Part shown: positions 24,801 through 38,800 of the stretch, piece after piece | Position numbering within the stretch: the first letter of the stretch is position 1 | Layout of the letters: the number at the start of each line of letters is the position of its first letter | From: Collybiopsis luxurians FD-317 M1 | Lineage: Eukaryota; Basidiomycota; Agaricomycetes; Agaricales; Omphalotaceae | DNA length: 64,000 nt | Assembly: GCA_000827265.1 (NCBI GenBank) | Contig: KN834753.1 | Span: forward strand, 1,208,686-1,272,685 | Reading direction: 5' to 3' | Notes under the pieces: model-generated | Told to the model about the DNA's origin: nothing | Seen by the model: the letters and a program-made list of their open reading frames with translations, nothing else | Database searches by the model: none | Position numbers and translations under genes: made by a program

Positions 24801-26766
24801 TTACTTCGTTAAACCAAATACCGCGCTCGATCGGGATGCTCGTAAACGTGCTACTAGCGTCTATCTTATTCAACGATCCGTTCCTATGCTTCCTCCTGCT
24901 CTGAGCGAGCAGCTCTGCAGTCTTGTACCTGGCCAAGATCGGCTCGCCTTCTCTGCTATCTTCACTCTTAACAAGGAGGCCAAGATTCTCAAAAAATGGT
25001 TTGGCAAAACTGTCGTCCGGTAAGTGCCATCAGGAATATCATATTCGCTCCGGAAATTGACCTGTCCACGCAGCTCCGCCGCTCAATTGTCCTACGAGGA
25101 TGCTCAGAATGTCATCGAGGGCAAGACTCTTGGCGAGGTTCCTGTCACTCCCGAGCACGATGCAAGTGATATTGAGCACGACATTAAAGTGTTCCATGAT
25201 CTTGCAAAGAAATTACGACGGGCCCGTTTCGACAATGGAACTCTCAGTCTTGATTCCTTGCAGTTGCAGTTCAAGTTAGATGAGAATGGAATGCCACTTG
25301 ACTGCTGGCAGCGCGAGCGTAACGATGCAAATGATCTGATTCAAGAGGTAGATACATCTTTTCTCGTTACTTGCGTAGACTAATCACGTTGAAATATAGT
25401 TCATGCTACTTACCAATATTGCCGTCGCTCAACATGTCGCCGTGCATCTTCCCGAGCAAGCTCTTCTCAGAAGGCATGATAATCCGCTTGAACGTCGAGT
25501 CGTGAGTTGTCTCGTTGTCTTCCACGTTTGGTTTTTTTTTTAAGGTTTTCAAATTACAGAATTCTTTCTTGGAACGTGCGGAGCGTCTTGGTTACAAGAT
25601 GGACACGTCTTCTCCTGGTGCTCTAATGCGATCCTTCGAAAGTATTTCGGACCCCACAGCTCGCAGATTATTGGAATTACTCTCCTTCAAGGCTACCCAA
25701 CGTGCCAAGTACTTCTGCGGTGGAATGTTGGATATTGCTAAATATCACCATTATGCATTGAACGTTCCCCTATATACTCACTTTACTTCACCAATCCGTC
25801 GTTACGCCGATCTACTTGTTCACCGTCAACTCGAGTCGATCCTTCAAGGGGGAAGTAAGTAATCTTACTCTCCGTTTCTACTACATACTCAATTGATTCC
25901 AAGCTGAGCCCAAATTTACGATGGACCGCGATGCTGTGGCCAAGGTCGCTCAACAATGTAATATGTAAGAATATTATCCTTCCTTTCCGCGCTCTCTCAC
26001 ATTTTTCTTAGTAAACGAGACTCTGCTACTCTTGCTCAAGAGCAATCTACGCACTTGTATTTATGCGTGCTTATCTCCGACCTTACACAACGCTACGGCC
26101 CTGTCATTCGTCAAGCGAAAGTAATTAATGTGTTGGATGCTGCTTTCGACGTTCTTGTGCCCGAGTTTGGCATCGAGAAGCGTGTTCATGTTGACCAGAT
26201 GCCTATCGACGTGAGTCTTATGTGATTGTTACTCGAGCCTGATCCTAACCAGCGAAATTTAGAATCATGTTTACGACGAGCACAGCCATACCCTTCAGAT
26301 ATACTGGTCAAACAAAGATGTGATTACTTGGTTGGCTGAGAACAGCGACGACGAACATTTGAAAAAGATCAAGAAAAATGCCGAGCAACATGCCCTCAAG
26401 ATGGAAGTAACTTCCCGTTCCGTTCAGGATGAAAGCGCCCTCTTTGATGAGGATGAAGCCGAGGAGGACGAAGTCGTCCTTGGTCGAAATGACCAACCTG
26501 CAGGGCCGGAAACCTCGAAACAACGATTGTTGTCTATGGCCAAACCTGCGCCTGTTTTCGAGGGACTGAGAAGTGGACCTTCTGGACACAAGATCCAGGA
26601 CATCCGCGAGCTGATGACTGTCCCTGTAATGTTTTGCCTCTTTGACTATGTCGTAGTTTGCTGACTGCATATCCAGGTCATCGTAACAGCGGATTTAACC
26701 AAGAGTCCTCCTGTCATTAAGGTGTACAGCGTTAACCCTTATGCCGAGCAGATGAAAGACAATTAA
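21845..26766 (+). CDS. SSD1: Ssd1-type RNB-domain RNA-binding protein
   Basis: Twelve exons (21845-22840, 22895-23309, 23360-23999, 24050-24383, 24433-25019, 25074-25347, 25400-25501, 25560-25854, 25904-25964, 26012-26210, 26263-26625, 26677-26766) give 1451 residues. The first ~570 residues are disordered and Ser/Asn/Gln-rich with polyQ runs. Cold-shock-type domains follow (FAPYLPQASLPPLLAAGKLVVGILRVNKRNRSDAYV; GHVVAVVERMPGQLFSGTLGLL), with an acidic/basic charged insert, then the RNB domain and a C-terminal S1-like part. Ssd1 binds mRNAs for wall proteins and controls their translation and localisation under Cbk1/Orb6-type kinases. The budding-yeast protein is non-catalytic, but the acidic RNB motif here reads IDPETAKDLDDALSI, with all four Asp positions kept. 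Confidence 0.93.
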
Positions 26767-27106
26767 AGCACTAGTTGTTTTAATTTACCGGAGTAATATT
26801 GTATTTTTACTATGTAGTCCCTGAAATTTCTCTACTTCATGACCCTCTCTTTTATGCTTACCAGTTCGGTCGAGGTTATAGCCGCTTTCACGCCTTCCAT
26901 TTTCGCGGTGACCTGCTTGTGCTGCTTAGCTTGTATTTCATCGCGTACAATGTCTTTTCGAATGAGAAAAATAAATATGATACATGCCATCGCAAATCGG
27001 TTGTTGAACTATGGCTGCGCTGCCTGCGCGTTGAGCAAATAAGCCTGGGAAACCATTATCTTTTTACACTTTGATCATTGATATCATCCTTTTCTGACGA
27101 CACGTT
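26767..27106. other. Intergenic region, SSD1 to verprolin gene
   Basis: 340 bp with SSD1 3' flank and verprolin promoter. No gene or repeat is seen. Confidence 0.5.
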
Positions 27107-28289
27107 ATGGCGTCCAGTGAACTCTTAGCCCAAATTCAAGCAGGAAAAAGGCTTAAAAAGACAGAAACACATGATAGAAGTGCTCCAGCTATAGAAAAAT
27201 CTAAAGGAGGAGGAGGAGGAGGAGGAGGGGGAAGCAGTTTTTCTTCGGGGACTTCATCCGCTGGTCCCGCAGCCGGAATCGGAGTGGGGGCGGGTGGTCC
27301 TCCCCAACTTGGTGGCCTTTTTGCTGGCGGAATGCCAAAACTGAAGCCAGCAGGACAGAGCAATCCTGGTGAGTGCCCATGCTTTTGTTTTGTCAGATCA
27401 AAGACTGAATGTTTTTTCAGCCAAGCCACCAGCTTTGGGAAAACCACCTTCAGTGCCAAAAGCAGCGCCGACACGTGCTCCACCGGCCCCTGCGCGTCCT
27501 CCCCCTGCTCCAGCACGAACACCTCCTGCGCCTGCCCGGGCTCCACCAGCTCCGACGCCGCCTCCGGTTTCCCCTTCGCCCTCCACGCGAGCTGTACCTC
27601 CGCCAAGAGCTGCTCCTGCTCCTCCAGCTCCGCCTAGCGCCCCAAGTCTTCCTTCTCGGAAACCACCGGCCGCTCCGAGTCGTTCAACTTTAGCTCCTCC
27701 TCCACGCGCTACCCCGCCACCTCCCCCCGCCCCACCTGAGCGGAGTACTTCCCCTGTATCCCCTGTATCGCCTCTGTCCCGTCCTCCACCCAGTATCCCT
27801 TCCCGTAAGCCTTCAGCGCCAGCAACTCCTGGCCGTGCACCTCCACCGCCTCCCCCGAGACCGTCTAGTGTTGCGGTCACTTCATCGTCAGCTAAATCTC
27901 CGCCGCCGCCTCCTCCTGCTCGCAAGGTCCCTCCTGCTGCACCGCCACGCGAAGCGCGTATGAGCATGCCTCCTTCAGCTCCCGTTGCCTCAGCTCCACC
28001 GCCTGTAGCACCCAGATCTCGAGTTGTGTCTACACCCGTACCGCCTTCGAGGCCTGCAGCTAATGGGGTCTCTTTGACGACTCGTCGTAAAAGTAAGAAC
28101 TATTTACCTTCTTAGCCCTCAAAGTCGATGCTGACCTAGAAGCTCCTAGTTCCGTCCCCTCCCCCGACCTCTGGCTCGCACACGTTTCCTGTGTCAGATT
28201 TTCCGCCCCCAAGACCGTTCACGATTGCTGTCCGAACTTATCCCAGTGGACGACAGAAGGGAAGCGATTTTGATATTGGAGCATTGTAA
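27107..28289 (+). CDS. Verprolin/WIP-like WH2 protein
   Basis: Three exons (27107-27368, 27421-28092, 28150-28289) give 357 residues. The N-terminus SELLAQIQAGKRLKKTETHDRSAP is a WH2 actin-binding motif (LLxxIQxGxxLKK). A polyglycine run follows, then ~220 residues of Pro-rich repeats with several PPPPPP blocks, the sort bound by profilin and SH3 domains. The end (HTFPVSDFPPPRPFT..YPSGR..SDFDI) matches the WASP-binding tail of WIP/verprolin; the last acceptor at 28149 is chosen because it restores this tail. Verprolin works with WASP/Las17 and type I myosin in cortical actin patches and endocytosis. The Pro-rich tract makes the antisense strand look open, but that is a composition effect. Confidence 0.85.
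27205..27229. repeat. GGA microsatellite inside the verprolin gene
   Basis: About seven to eight GGA units encode the polyglycine run just after the WH2 motif. Such runs change length easily. Confidence 0.8.
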
Positions 28290-29145
28290 CTACGCAATAG
28301 ACTAGTGTTCAAATCCGGCATATATATATAAGGGCTTCCGAGAAACGTCCGATGTTTTTTCTTGAAAATCTTTGATGAATGAGTACTCTAGTACTGGCTA
28401 CCTAAGTCTTCGTGCACAGCTTGAGACTGGACAATTTTGTAAATCCCAAACAGATGCCCCAAATTTCTCTGAGTATAGAAGCGCTTGGGATGAGGATTCC
28501 ACCAATTCTTATTTTAGGTGGTAATGTGGTTCGATGGCAAGCATAAAAACATGTTTGTTTTCATGCAAGCCTTGCGTCGAACTCATTACAAAACCCTAAT
28601 CAGGCGACGCAGCAATCTCATACGTGGAAGCAGGTGAATTGAAGCAGAGATGGTCCGAAAACTCCTTCCAAGCTCAACTCAATGCAATGCCCTGAAGCAC
28701 ATACATACGTGGAAGCAGGAGAATGAAGCAGAGACGTTTTGTTGTAATTCTGTCATTTTTACTATTTAATTATTGACTGGCACCCTTTGCTTGGCCCGCT
28801 GGCTGAGCTAGGAGGAGTGTAAATTTTGATATCTTCTGTTGAACCTCTGTCAAGGGTAATGGTCAGAAGGCATGGAGTAATTGTAAAAATCACTGAACGT
28901 GCTGATCATTACACCTGTCTTTGAACGGCGTTCGGAGGAGACTTGAAAGGGAGCTCAATCTGTTTCCTTTACGAGGATAGTTTTGTACGCCACAGTTGAC
29001 CTCGGGCTACAACTTAATAAATTGAATAATGATTTGTAACATAACCAAAAAAGGATTTCGGACACGTCAGTCGAATACTCACTTAAAAGGCACTCCGCTC
29101 AACCTTCGGGAATTTACATCTTTTCCTTTTCCCTTCCCCTGAAAG
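28290..29145. other. Intergenic region, verprolin gene to PDI1
   Basis: About 850 bp, AT-rich, with no supported gene. It contains a short TA run near 28318 and a 31-bp direct repeat (28619 and 28704). The last ~100 bp are the PDI1 promoter and leader. Confidence 0.5.
28619..28734. repeat. Pair of ~31-bp direct repeats
   Basis: The copies at 28619-28650 and 28704-28734 start with CATACGTGGAAGCAGG and share GAAGCAGAGA, differing by one substitution and a one-base indel. They are 85 bp apart, with unrelated sequence between. Origin unknown. Confidence 0.85.
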
Positions 29146-30862
29146 ATGCGATTGTCAATTCTTTCGCCTGCAGTGGCTCTTGCCTTTGCTTCTTGGGCTT
29201 TAGCCCAGGATGATTCCGATGTTATTTCACTTACCGCATCAGATTTCGCCGCGAAAACTGACAACGAGCCCGTCATGCTCGTCGAGTTCTTTGCTCCTTG
29301 GTATTTGTCTCTTGTAATTCTTTATTTTTGTCAATTTCTGACTTGCTCAGGTGTGGTCACTGCAAATCACTCGCACCTCATTATGAGGAAGCTGCTACAG
29401 CTCTCAAGGAAAAGGACATAAAGCTTGCAAAGGTCGACTGTGTCGACCAAGCAGAGTTGTGCCAGGCCAACGGTATTCAGGGATACCCGTGAGTTTTTCG
29501 TCGTCTGGATATCTTTATAGCGCTAACAGGCTTTTTAGAACTCTGAAGGTCTACAAGAACGGTAGTGCCGCCGAATACAAGGGTCCGCGGAAAGCCGACG
29601 GTATTATTAGCTACATGATCAAGTATGTTTGCCTTCAGTCTATTCTATACTCTGTTTTTAACGAATCTTTTGTTCTAGACAATCTCTTCCTGCTGTCACA
29701 GAAGTTACTTCCTCCAACATCGACGACTTCAAAGGCGCCGACAAGTTTGTTGCCATCGCTTATGTATCTTCTCCTACCGAGGCACCTGCAGAGCAATTCA
29801 GCCAAGTTGCAGAGGCTCACCGCGACGACTATCTGTTTGGTATCTCCACCGACCAGGCTGTTCTATCTGCCGAGGGTGTTACTCCTCCCGCTGTTGTTGT
29901 TTACCGTCAATATGACGAACCCCGCGTCGAGTACCCTTACCCCATTGCGGACGCCAAAGCTTCCGACTTTGAAGAGTGGATGACCGATCTCTCCATCCCC
30001 ATAATTGACGAAGTCAGCAGCGACAATTATGCAGCCTACGCTCAGAGCAGCAAGCCTCTTGCCTACGTTTTCCTCGACCCGACCGCCGAAACTAAAGATA
30101 CTGTTATAGCATCTGTTCGCCCGGTTGCAGAGATGTTCAAGTCGAAGATGAACTTTGTCTGGATTGACGCTGTCAAATATGGTGACCACGCCAAGGCTCT
30201 CAATCTCCAGGAGCCCAAATGGCCTGCGTTTGTTATCCAGGATCTCGAAAAGCAGCTCAAATACCCTCTTAGCCAGAACGAGGAGGTGTCCACCGACGCT
30301 GTGAAGAACTGGGCCAAGGCCTACCTCGACGGCGAGCTCCAGCCCGAGCTCAAGAGCGAGCCCATTCCTGAGTCTCAGGATGAAAGCGTTTACAACCTGG
30401 TTGGAAAAGAGTTTGAGAAGGTTGTATTCGATGACTCGAAGGATGTCTTTGTTGAATTCTATGCTTCATGGTGAGTTTGGTCGTCGCATTGAACTTGAAT
30501 ATAGTCTCATTTTGTTTCCTAGGTGTGGTCACTGCAAGCGCTTAAAGCCTACTTGGGATCTTCTTGCTGACAAGTACGCCAATGTGAAGGACAAGATTGT
30601 TGTCGCCAAGATGGAAGCTCAGGAGAACGATCTTCCTCCTTCCGTTCCGTTCCGAATTGCTGGCTTCCCGACTCTTAAATTCAAGCCTGCCGGTTCCAAG
30701 GATTTCATCGATTACGAGGGCGACCGTTCATTCGAATCGCTTGTTGCGTTTGTTGAAGAGAATGCCAAGAACTCGCTCGTTCCTGTTGTTGCGGATGGTG
30801 AGCCACAACAAGTTCACTTTTCTTCTGGCAACGCGACTACAGAGACGCACGACGAGCTCTAA
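29146..30862 (+). CDS. PDI1: Protein disulfide isomerase
   Basis: Five exons (29146-29300, 29351-29488, 29539-29622, 29679-30470, 30523-30862) give 502 residues. A signal peptide ([20 protein letters not shown]) precedes domain a with [20 protein letters not shown], then the non-catalytic b and b' domains, then domain a' with [20 protein letters not shown], and a C-terminal HDEL ER-retrieval signal. Both catalytic CGHC sites are intact. The enzyme forms and rearranges disulfides in the ER lumen. In both catalytic domains an intron interrupts the Trp codon directly before CGHC, in the same phase. Confidence 0.97.
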
Positions 30863-31109
30863 GTAGTCTAGTTATTGAGCAACATGTAATTTGTACAATC
30901 TCATTCACTACGTAACTTCTCACATGGATGCTTAATACACTATTTATTATGCTCATCTACGTGGACCAGATCGACGTCTTTCGAAGCAGTTCCAAATAGA
31001 ATATTTCAAGAAGCATTCATAGTGTACAGAGGACATTGAAAAACGAGAAAAATTAACGTATCATATCATGCAGTTCTCAGTCCGTCTACATACAATAAAC
31101 GACACAAGC

Positions 31110-32645
<1,536 letters not shown>

Positions 32646-32835
32646 GATGGTCGTTCGAGTTCAAGTGCGTCACCAGAACGCCCATAAATGTATAGCACCG
32701 GCCGGTAAACTCCGAAAAATGACCGGACCTGCCGAGAGCATGCCGGGGTCACCTGCACTTTTCTCTCTGCTCCTTCACCTGCCAAGAAGGTGCAGATTGT
32801 CCTTCGCGCCTTTGCGACTGGACTCCTGGTCCAAA

Positions 32836-35800
32836 ATGGCTGCTAATACCGCCATGGACGTCGCTGCCCATATTGCCACCACTGCTGATCTTGAACAACG
32901 CGCTGCACGTATTGCAGATCCAAGTATAGGTCTGTAACTGCTATATTATGGCCACTCATTAGTCTGACACTTGCTTCAAGATCTCACCACCAAAAATGCA
33001 GTCGCTTGTGAAATTCGTGACTTACTCGATACTATCAGAGACACAGACTCTCTCAGAGTCATTCCCTGGCTAATCCCTACTCTCTTGGACCTACTTCGCA
33101 CGGGAGAACCGGTCTTTCGAAAGGATATCCCCGAATTCCAATTCCGCAAAGTTCTGCTCGAGATTCTCACTCGCATGCCTGTTGGCGAACCTGCGCGTAC
33201 ACAATGCCCTTCCATCGTAGAATGTATTTTCCATCTACTCAGAAATGACAACGAGGACAATGTCATTCTGGCTTGCAAGATATACGTAGACCTCGTCCGA
33301 AACTACAGATGTCTTACTGAAGACAATCTTAACAACTTTACAAGCATATTTCAAGAGGCTCAGCATCGTCTGGAGGCTCTAGTCGAAAAGTATCTTACCG
33401 AGGACTCTACTGTGATTGATCCCAATATTGTTTTTGCGGGTATGGATAGTCCCAAAGTCGTGGCCGAAATGAGTTTGGATATGGCTCTGTTTTCTCAAGC
33501 TGGTCGCACCATGATAATTCCTGCAATCAAAAATACTATTCAGTCCTCATTCAACTTGCTCGATCTTGAATCACCTGCGCAGAAAAAGGCTCGAGAAGAT
33601 TCCGAAGCTATGGGTACTGTCTGGACTGGAATGTCATCAACCATAAAGAATCCCACCATTTACCAAGATTTCATCAGCGCACAGATCAAGGTCCGTAATA
33701 TCTTTGAATTGTTTTATGATTCTGGTGACAATTTCTTCGTAGATGCTTTCATATCTTGCATTTGTTATGCGACATTCCCCTGAACAATCTTCTGAACAAA
33801 ACGAGAGTCATGGCGATCGTCTGATCCTTCATGCTCTTCGATTGCAACAAGATTGTCCAGCCAATGGAATGTCACTGCGAAAGGTGCGAGCATTTCTGTA
33901 CGAAATGTACATGTCAATAAACATCTTTTTGTAGGAGCTCATTGTTGTTTTTCGTCATCTTATGGCTACTCCTTATCGGCGAGCTCTTCTTCCACAGATT
34001 GACAAATTACTTGATGAGCGTCTTCTTCTCGGCGATGGGCTAGCCAGCAAGGAATTACTCCGGTGAATATAGACAGTAATCTGACTATCGTCCTTCGCTT
34101 ACCGTCCTTGTTCAGTGCCCATGTGTATACTGCTGTCGCCGATCTATTTCATCACTTGAAGCCTGATCTCAATACCACTCAATTGACGAGAATCGTGCAT
34201 ATGTACGCTAAACTTTTTCACAACCCGGCACTCGGGAACAACCTCCATACATTATTCGCGAAAGTTCTTATCGGTTTAAGTGATGCTATTCTCACCAAGG
34301 AGACACCTCAGAATGCGGCCTACCTCATAACTTTGATGTTTAATACCTGCCTCGACCGTTTAGAAGCCTTAACCGTGATTCACGAGGAGATTGCGGTCGC
34401 TACAGAGCTTAGCAAGAACGGTGAGACCGTCATCGTCAATGATGCATATATCGAGAAGGCACGACCAGTAGGCGGGGCTGTGTACGCTCTGGAGAAACCG
34501 GAAGAGGTCATGATGGGTATGTGGTCATTTTCAGGGCACTGGCATCGAGCTCATCCTTTGATGCAGAATCCCGTCTGCTATTTCGGACATTACTTCATGG
34601 ATTTCGCGTGTGTCTGGCAGCGTTGAAGAAGTGTGAAGGTTCTGCACCAGATGGCACTCTCATCTGCCGAATGTTTGAAGGTTGTGTCCGGTGTATGGCG
34701 TACTTCGAGCTTGATTCACGCCCTAATGAACCAGGCGATGCAATTGACTGGTTTGCCCCTATCTTATTGGAGGTCAATCCTCACGTCTTTCAAGAAGTTT
34801 GGACACAAAAGATCGAATTCTTCTTCGGCTTTGCGCAGAAAAAGATTGTTCTTCTTAACATCTGTCAACATCTCTTCCAGAAAGATACCTGTTCGCCTAC
34901 CCTTCTAGCAATCGTCCTTAAATTTCTCGTCGACAGATTACCGATGTTGGGAGAATACGACGACCTCACGGCCGCTGCAACCATCCGATGGTTCAAAATG
35001 ACTTTCAATGCCATATCCTTGTTTCCTTCAGTCAATGAACCAATCCTGGCTTCACATCTAGCCAAGCTACTAATGGACTGTTTTCCACTGGCAGTGAAAG
35101 CGTCGAAACCAACCCACTATTTCCATCTGCTTCGGGCTTTATTTAGGTCAATAGGTGGAGGCGGTGGAAGGTTCGAACTTCTGTACAAAGAAGTCCTTCC
35201 CCTTCTACCCGAAATGCTGGAATGTCTCAATCGCCAGTTTCTTTCTTCGGAAGGACAGACTAGAGATATGATAGTTGAGCTGTGTCTCACTGTCCCTCTT
35301 CGTCTAACACATCTCCTGCCATACCTAAACTATCTGATGCAACCGCTTGCTGTGGCGCTACGTGGCGGTCCTGAGCTAGTTGCCCAGGGTCTCCGCACCT
35401 TGGAACTTTGCATTGATAATCTCACCCCCGATTTTCTTGATCCGACACTTAATATTGTTCTGAGGGAGTTGATGGAGGCACTTTCTAGCCACTTAAAACC
35501 ACTACCCAACAACCATCATCTTGCACACACGACCATTCGCATATTGGGAAAGCTTGGCGGACGAAATCGCCGGCTTCTGGCGAAGGAGCCAGCTCTAGGG
35601 TACAGGCACCACTCTGAAGATCCCAAAATTACTATTGCCTTCCTTGGAGTACAGCAGCAGATAGCCATGCGTCCCGCTGCTGATTTGGCTCGTCAAAATA
35701 TTGCTAAAGGCGCAACGCCCGTCGCCGTCCCAGCTTATGACTTCATGGAAGCGACTTTGTCCGCCTTGTTTTACCAGGTGAGCGATTTGTGAGATTACGG

Positions 35801-38800
35801 CAACGTGAAACTGACTAATTGTTTCTGACAGGGTGTTAAGGGTCGCAACGCTGAAGAGCTTTTTGTCAGCACTCTGGAAGGCGTTTTCGACGCCATCCAC
35901 ATAACAGACGTTCAAGAAAAAGCCGAATTGTTTCTTCGAAGATTTTCCCAGGCCTTATTTGACGGAGAACTCAGAAGAGGTCCTGCACGCGACAGTGCCT
36001 CCTACCGGACTTCCACCATACTCTCCTCATACCTGGAAGCGATTCCTTATGCTTTGGCTCGCTCGCCCGTCGACGAGGCAACGAAGGCTCGAAATCTGAT
36101 AGCCTCTATTGTTAGGGACCTAGTTATATACACGAAAGTGAACAATCTCTCCATGCCAGACCTCTACCTCATCCTTCACCAGATCACTAACAGGTTTACG
36201 GCGCTTTGTCTGGATGATTCTTGGATTCGAAAGATTGCTGGATGCGGCGGAATCAAGATGATGACTGAAACTGAGGAGGTTGGCGTCAAATGGGTTCGTG
36301 ACAGGGAAATCGATCTTGTCCGCACCTTGCTTCATATCTTGAAGGACCTCCCTGCCGACCTTCCAAAAGATGTAGATGAAATCATCGGGGTTCTCACTGA
36401 AGTCCTTAGAATTGGAAGCTCCGATATCGATTTCCAGGCTGAAGTTGGCCCTCAGAGCCAAGTGCAGAACAAACTTGTTGCCCTGGTTGGGGTCTTCTTT
36501 CCCGAGCTGCAGAGTGCCATTCCGGTTGTTCGTCAGGCAGCTCAAACGTGTATCAAATTCTTGGTGCAGTTAAGCGGACGACCTGCCGTAGAATTACTCC
36601 TCCCCCATCGAGATCGCATGTTGATCAGTATCTTTACAAAACCTCTACGAGCGTTAACGTTCCCCATACAGATTGGGTTGATAGAGGCTGTTCGATATTG
36701 TGTGAGCTTGAGTCCTCCTCTCCTCGAACTCAATGATGAGCTACTACGACTGCTTCATGAAACTTTGGCATTGGCCGATGCCGACGATGCCGCTTTGCTC
36801 AGTCGAACTAATCCTCGCCAGGGCATCATCGAAATAACCAAGCTGCGTGTCGCATGCATTAAATTACTCACTGCTTCGATGCCGATGACGGACTTCTTCC
36901 ACAAGCATCCTCAGACAAGACAACGGTGAAGATTTCATCTAATTCGATTGATAAAAATTAAATGATTGACGGGTTCGGTTCGTAGTGTAACCAGTGTCTA
37001 CTTCAAGTCACTCTATTCGCCTTCTTCGGAAGTCAAAGATGTCGCTCATGAGGGTCTCAGAATGGTTTTGGCTCATCAGAGCAGGTTACCAAAGGAACTT
37101 TTACAAACCGGACTGCGTCCCATTCTGATGAATCTGGCGGACCCTAAGCGATTGTCTGTTCCTGGATTAGAAGGCCTTGCTCGCTTACTCGAACTTTTGA
37201 CAAACTACTTCAAGGTTGAGATTGGCCACAAGCTTCTCGATCACTTCCGCGTTGTCGCAGATCCTCAGATGCTCCAAGCTTCCTCCAGGTCGCCTTTGGG
37301 AGAAAACGAGGGTATCACGAAACTCGTTCGACTAGCGAATATCTTTCATCTCTTGCCATCTGCCGCAAATATCTTCCTCGACAATCTTGTTAATGCTATT
37401 GTTCAGACTGAAGCACAAATGCACTTCTCGGGGCAGAGTCCGTTTTCTGAACCCCTGGCTAAATTTCTGGATAGGTATCCTGCAGAAGGAGTGAACTTCT
37501 TCCTGGAGAATCTGCATCTACCGCGGCATCAGAGGACCTTAAGAAGTATCCTTCAAGCTAGGCTTGCTCCAAATATGCAGCGTGTACTGGGTAATCAAAC
37601 AAACCACATTCTTGGCCTGAGTATCCGTGTCAACGATCCTCATCGGATTATTCCTGCCCTCTCCTTGTTTGCGGATTTAGCATCTCTTGATTCTTACTGG
37701 ATTTTAGAGCACAGTAGTGTTATCGATGCGCTGCTGACTCTGTGGGATACTGGAATGCTACAGCCAGAGCGGGAGTCCGTTCAACGCCACACTTTGATTA
37801 TGTCCATCTTTCAGTCGGCCCTGGAGCACACTAATCGTTTGGATTTGATTTTTTCGCTCGTTGCTGTTTACACCCGCAACTTGGAAATCGACCTGGTTCG
37901 GACCACACATTTTCTTTACCAGCACGTAGCTCTCAGCAACGACACCATTTTCCAACGAAATGTTGTTTTGCGTTTCCTGACGTGGTTTGGAGACGACGTA
38001 CATTCATGGTCACATAAGGCATTCTTCATTCGCTATGTTCTCACCCCGACACTGCTCGTTCACGCGGCTCGAAACCCTTCGAAGCAACACCTTCTAGATA
38101 CATCCTTCGTGGACCGTCTCCATCATCTTATATGGCGGGATGCACATCCTTTCACAGAGGCAGACGACATGTTCAAGATCGAACTGTTACATCTGACCAC
38201 TATTTTGGTTCAACATTACTCTTCCTTGGTGAGCCATGTCCAGAAAGACATTCTCAAATGTGCTTGGCATTTTATCGGTTCGTGCGATGACCCAATAGTA
38301 AAGCAGACCGCATTTCTCTTGAATGCTCGATTTTTCGCGGTTTTCCAGACGCCAGCAAAATTTATACTGCGAACGTGGAGTGAACTTCTTCGTGCCCCTC
38401 AGACTGAAGGTCGGGCAGCCCTTCGGCAGGAGGCGTTGGCTGTACTAGCACCTTCGCTTCCTGACGAAGCTGCTGAAAATGGCTACCCAAAATGGGCAGT
38501 CACTGCAAGACGATTATTGGCGGATGATTTCTCGCAAACCCTTGCTATCTACCATCTTATGATCAAGCAGCCAGATCTGTACTATCCCGTTCGCCGTCTT
38601 TTCATAACATACATGGTCAACTCTCTCGGTAAACTGGGATTGATGTCCACAAGCAATCCAGAGACGCGGTTACTATCAGTCGATATTTTACAAGTCATTT
38701 TTAATTGGGAGAGACGAGCGGTTGTGGAAAGGGACTCAGGAACTCAGGATACTTGGCTCACTCCTTTAGGCTACAGGGAAAACATGGTTAGCTATTTGGT

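Noticed and set aside
27398..27967. Long minus-strand Gly-rich frame inside the verprolin gene
   Set aside because: It is the antisense of a Pro-rich coding tract; poly-Pro codons read as Gly on the other strand and rarely give stops.
28300..28320. A GTTCAAATCC-like tRNA T-loop
   Set aside because: No acceptor stem, D-arm or anticodon arm could be placed around it.
34517..34535. A very short intron in TRA1 ending at the first AG
   Set aside because: Only the AG at 34566 gives a normal length and the conserved ESRLLFRTLLHGFRVCLA sequence.
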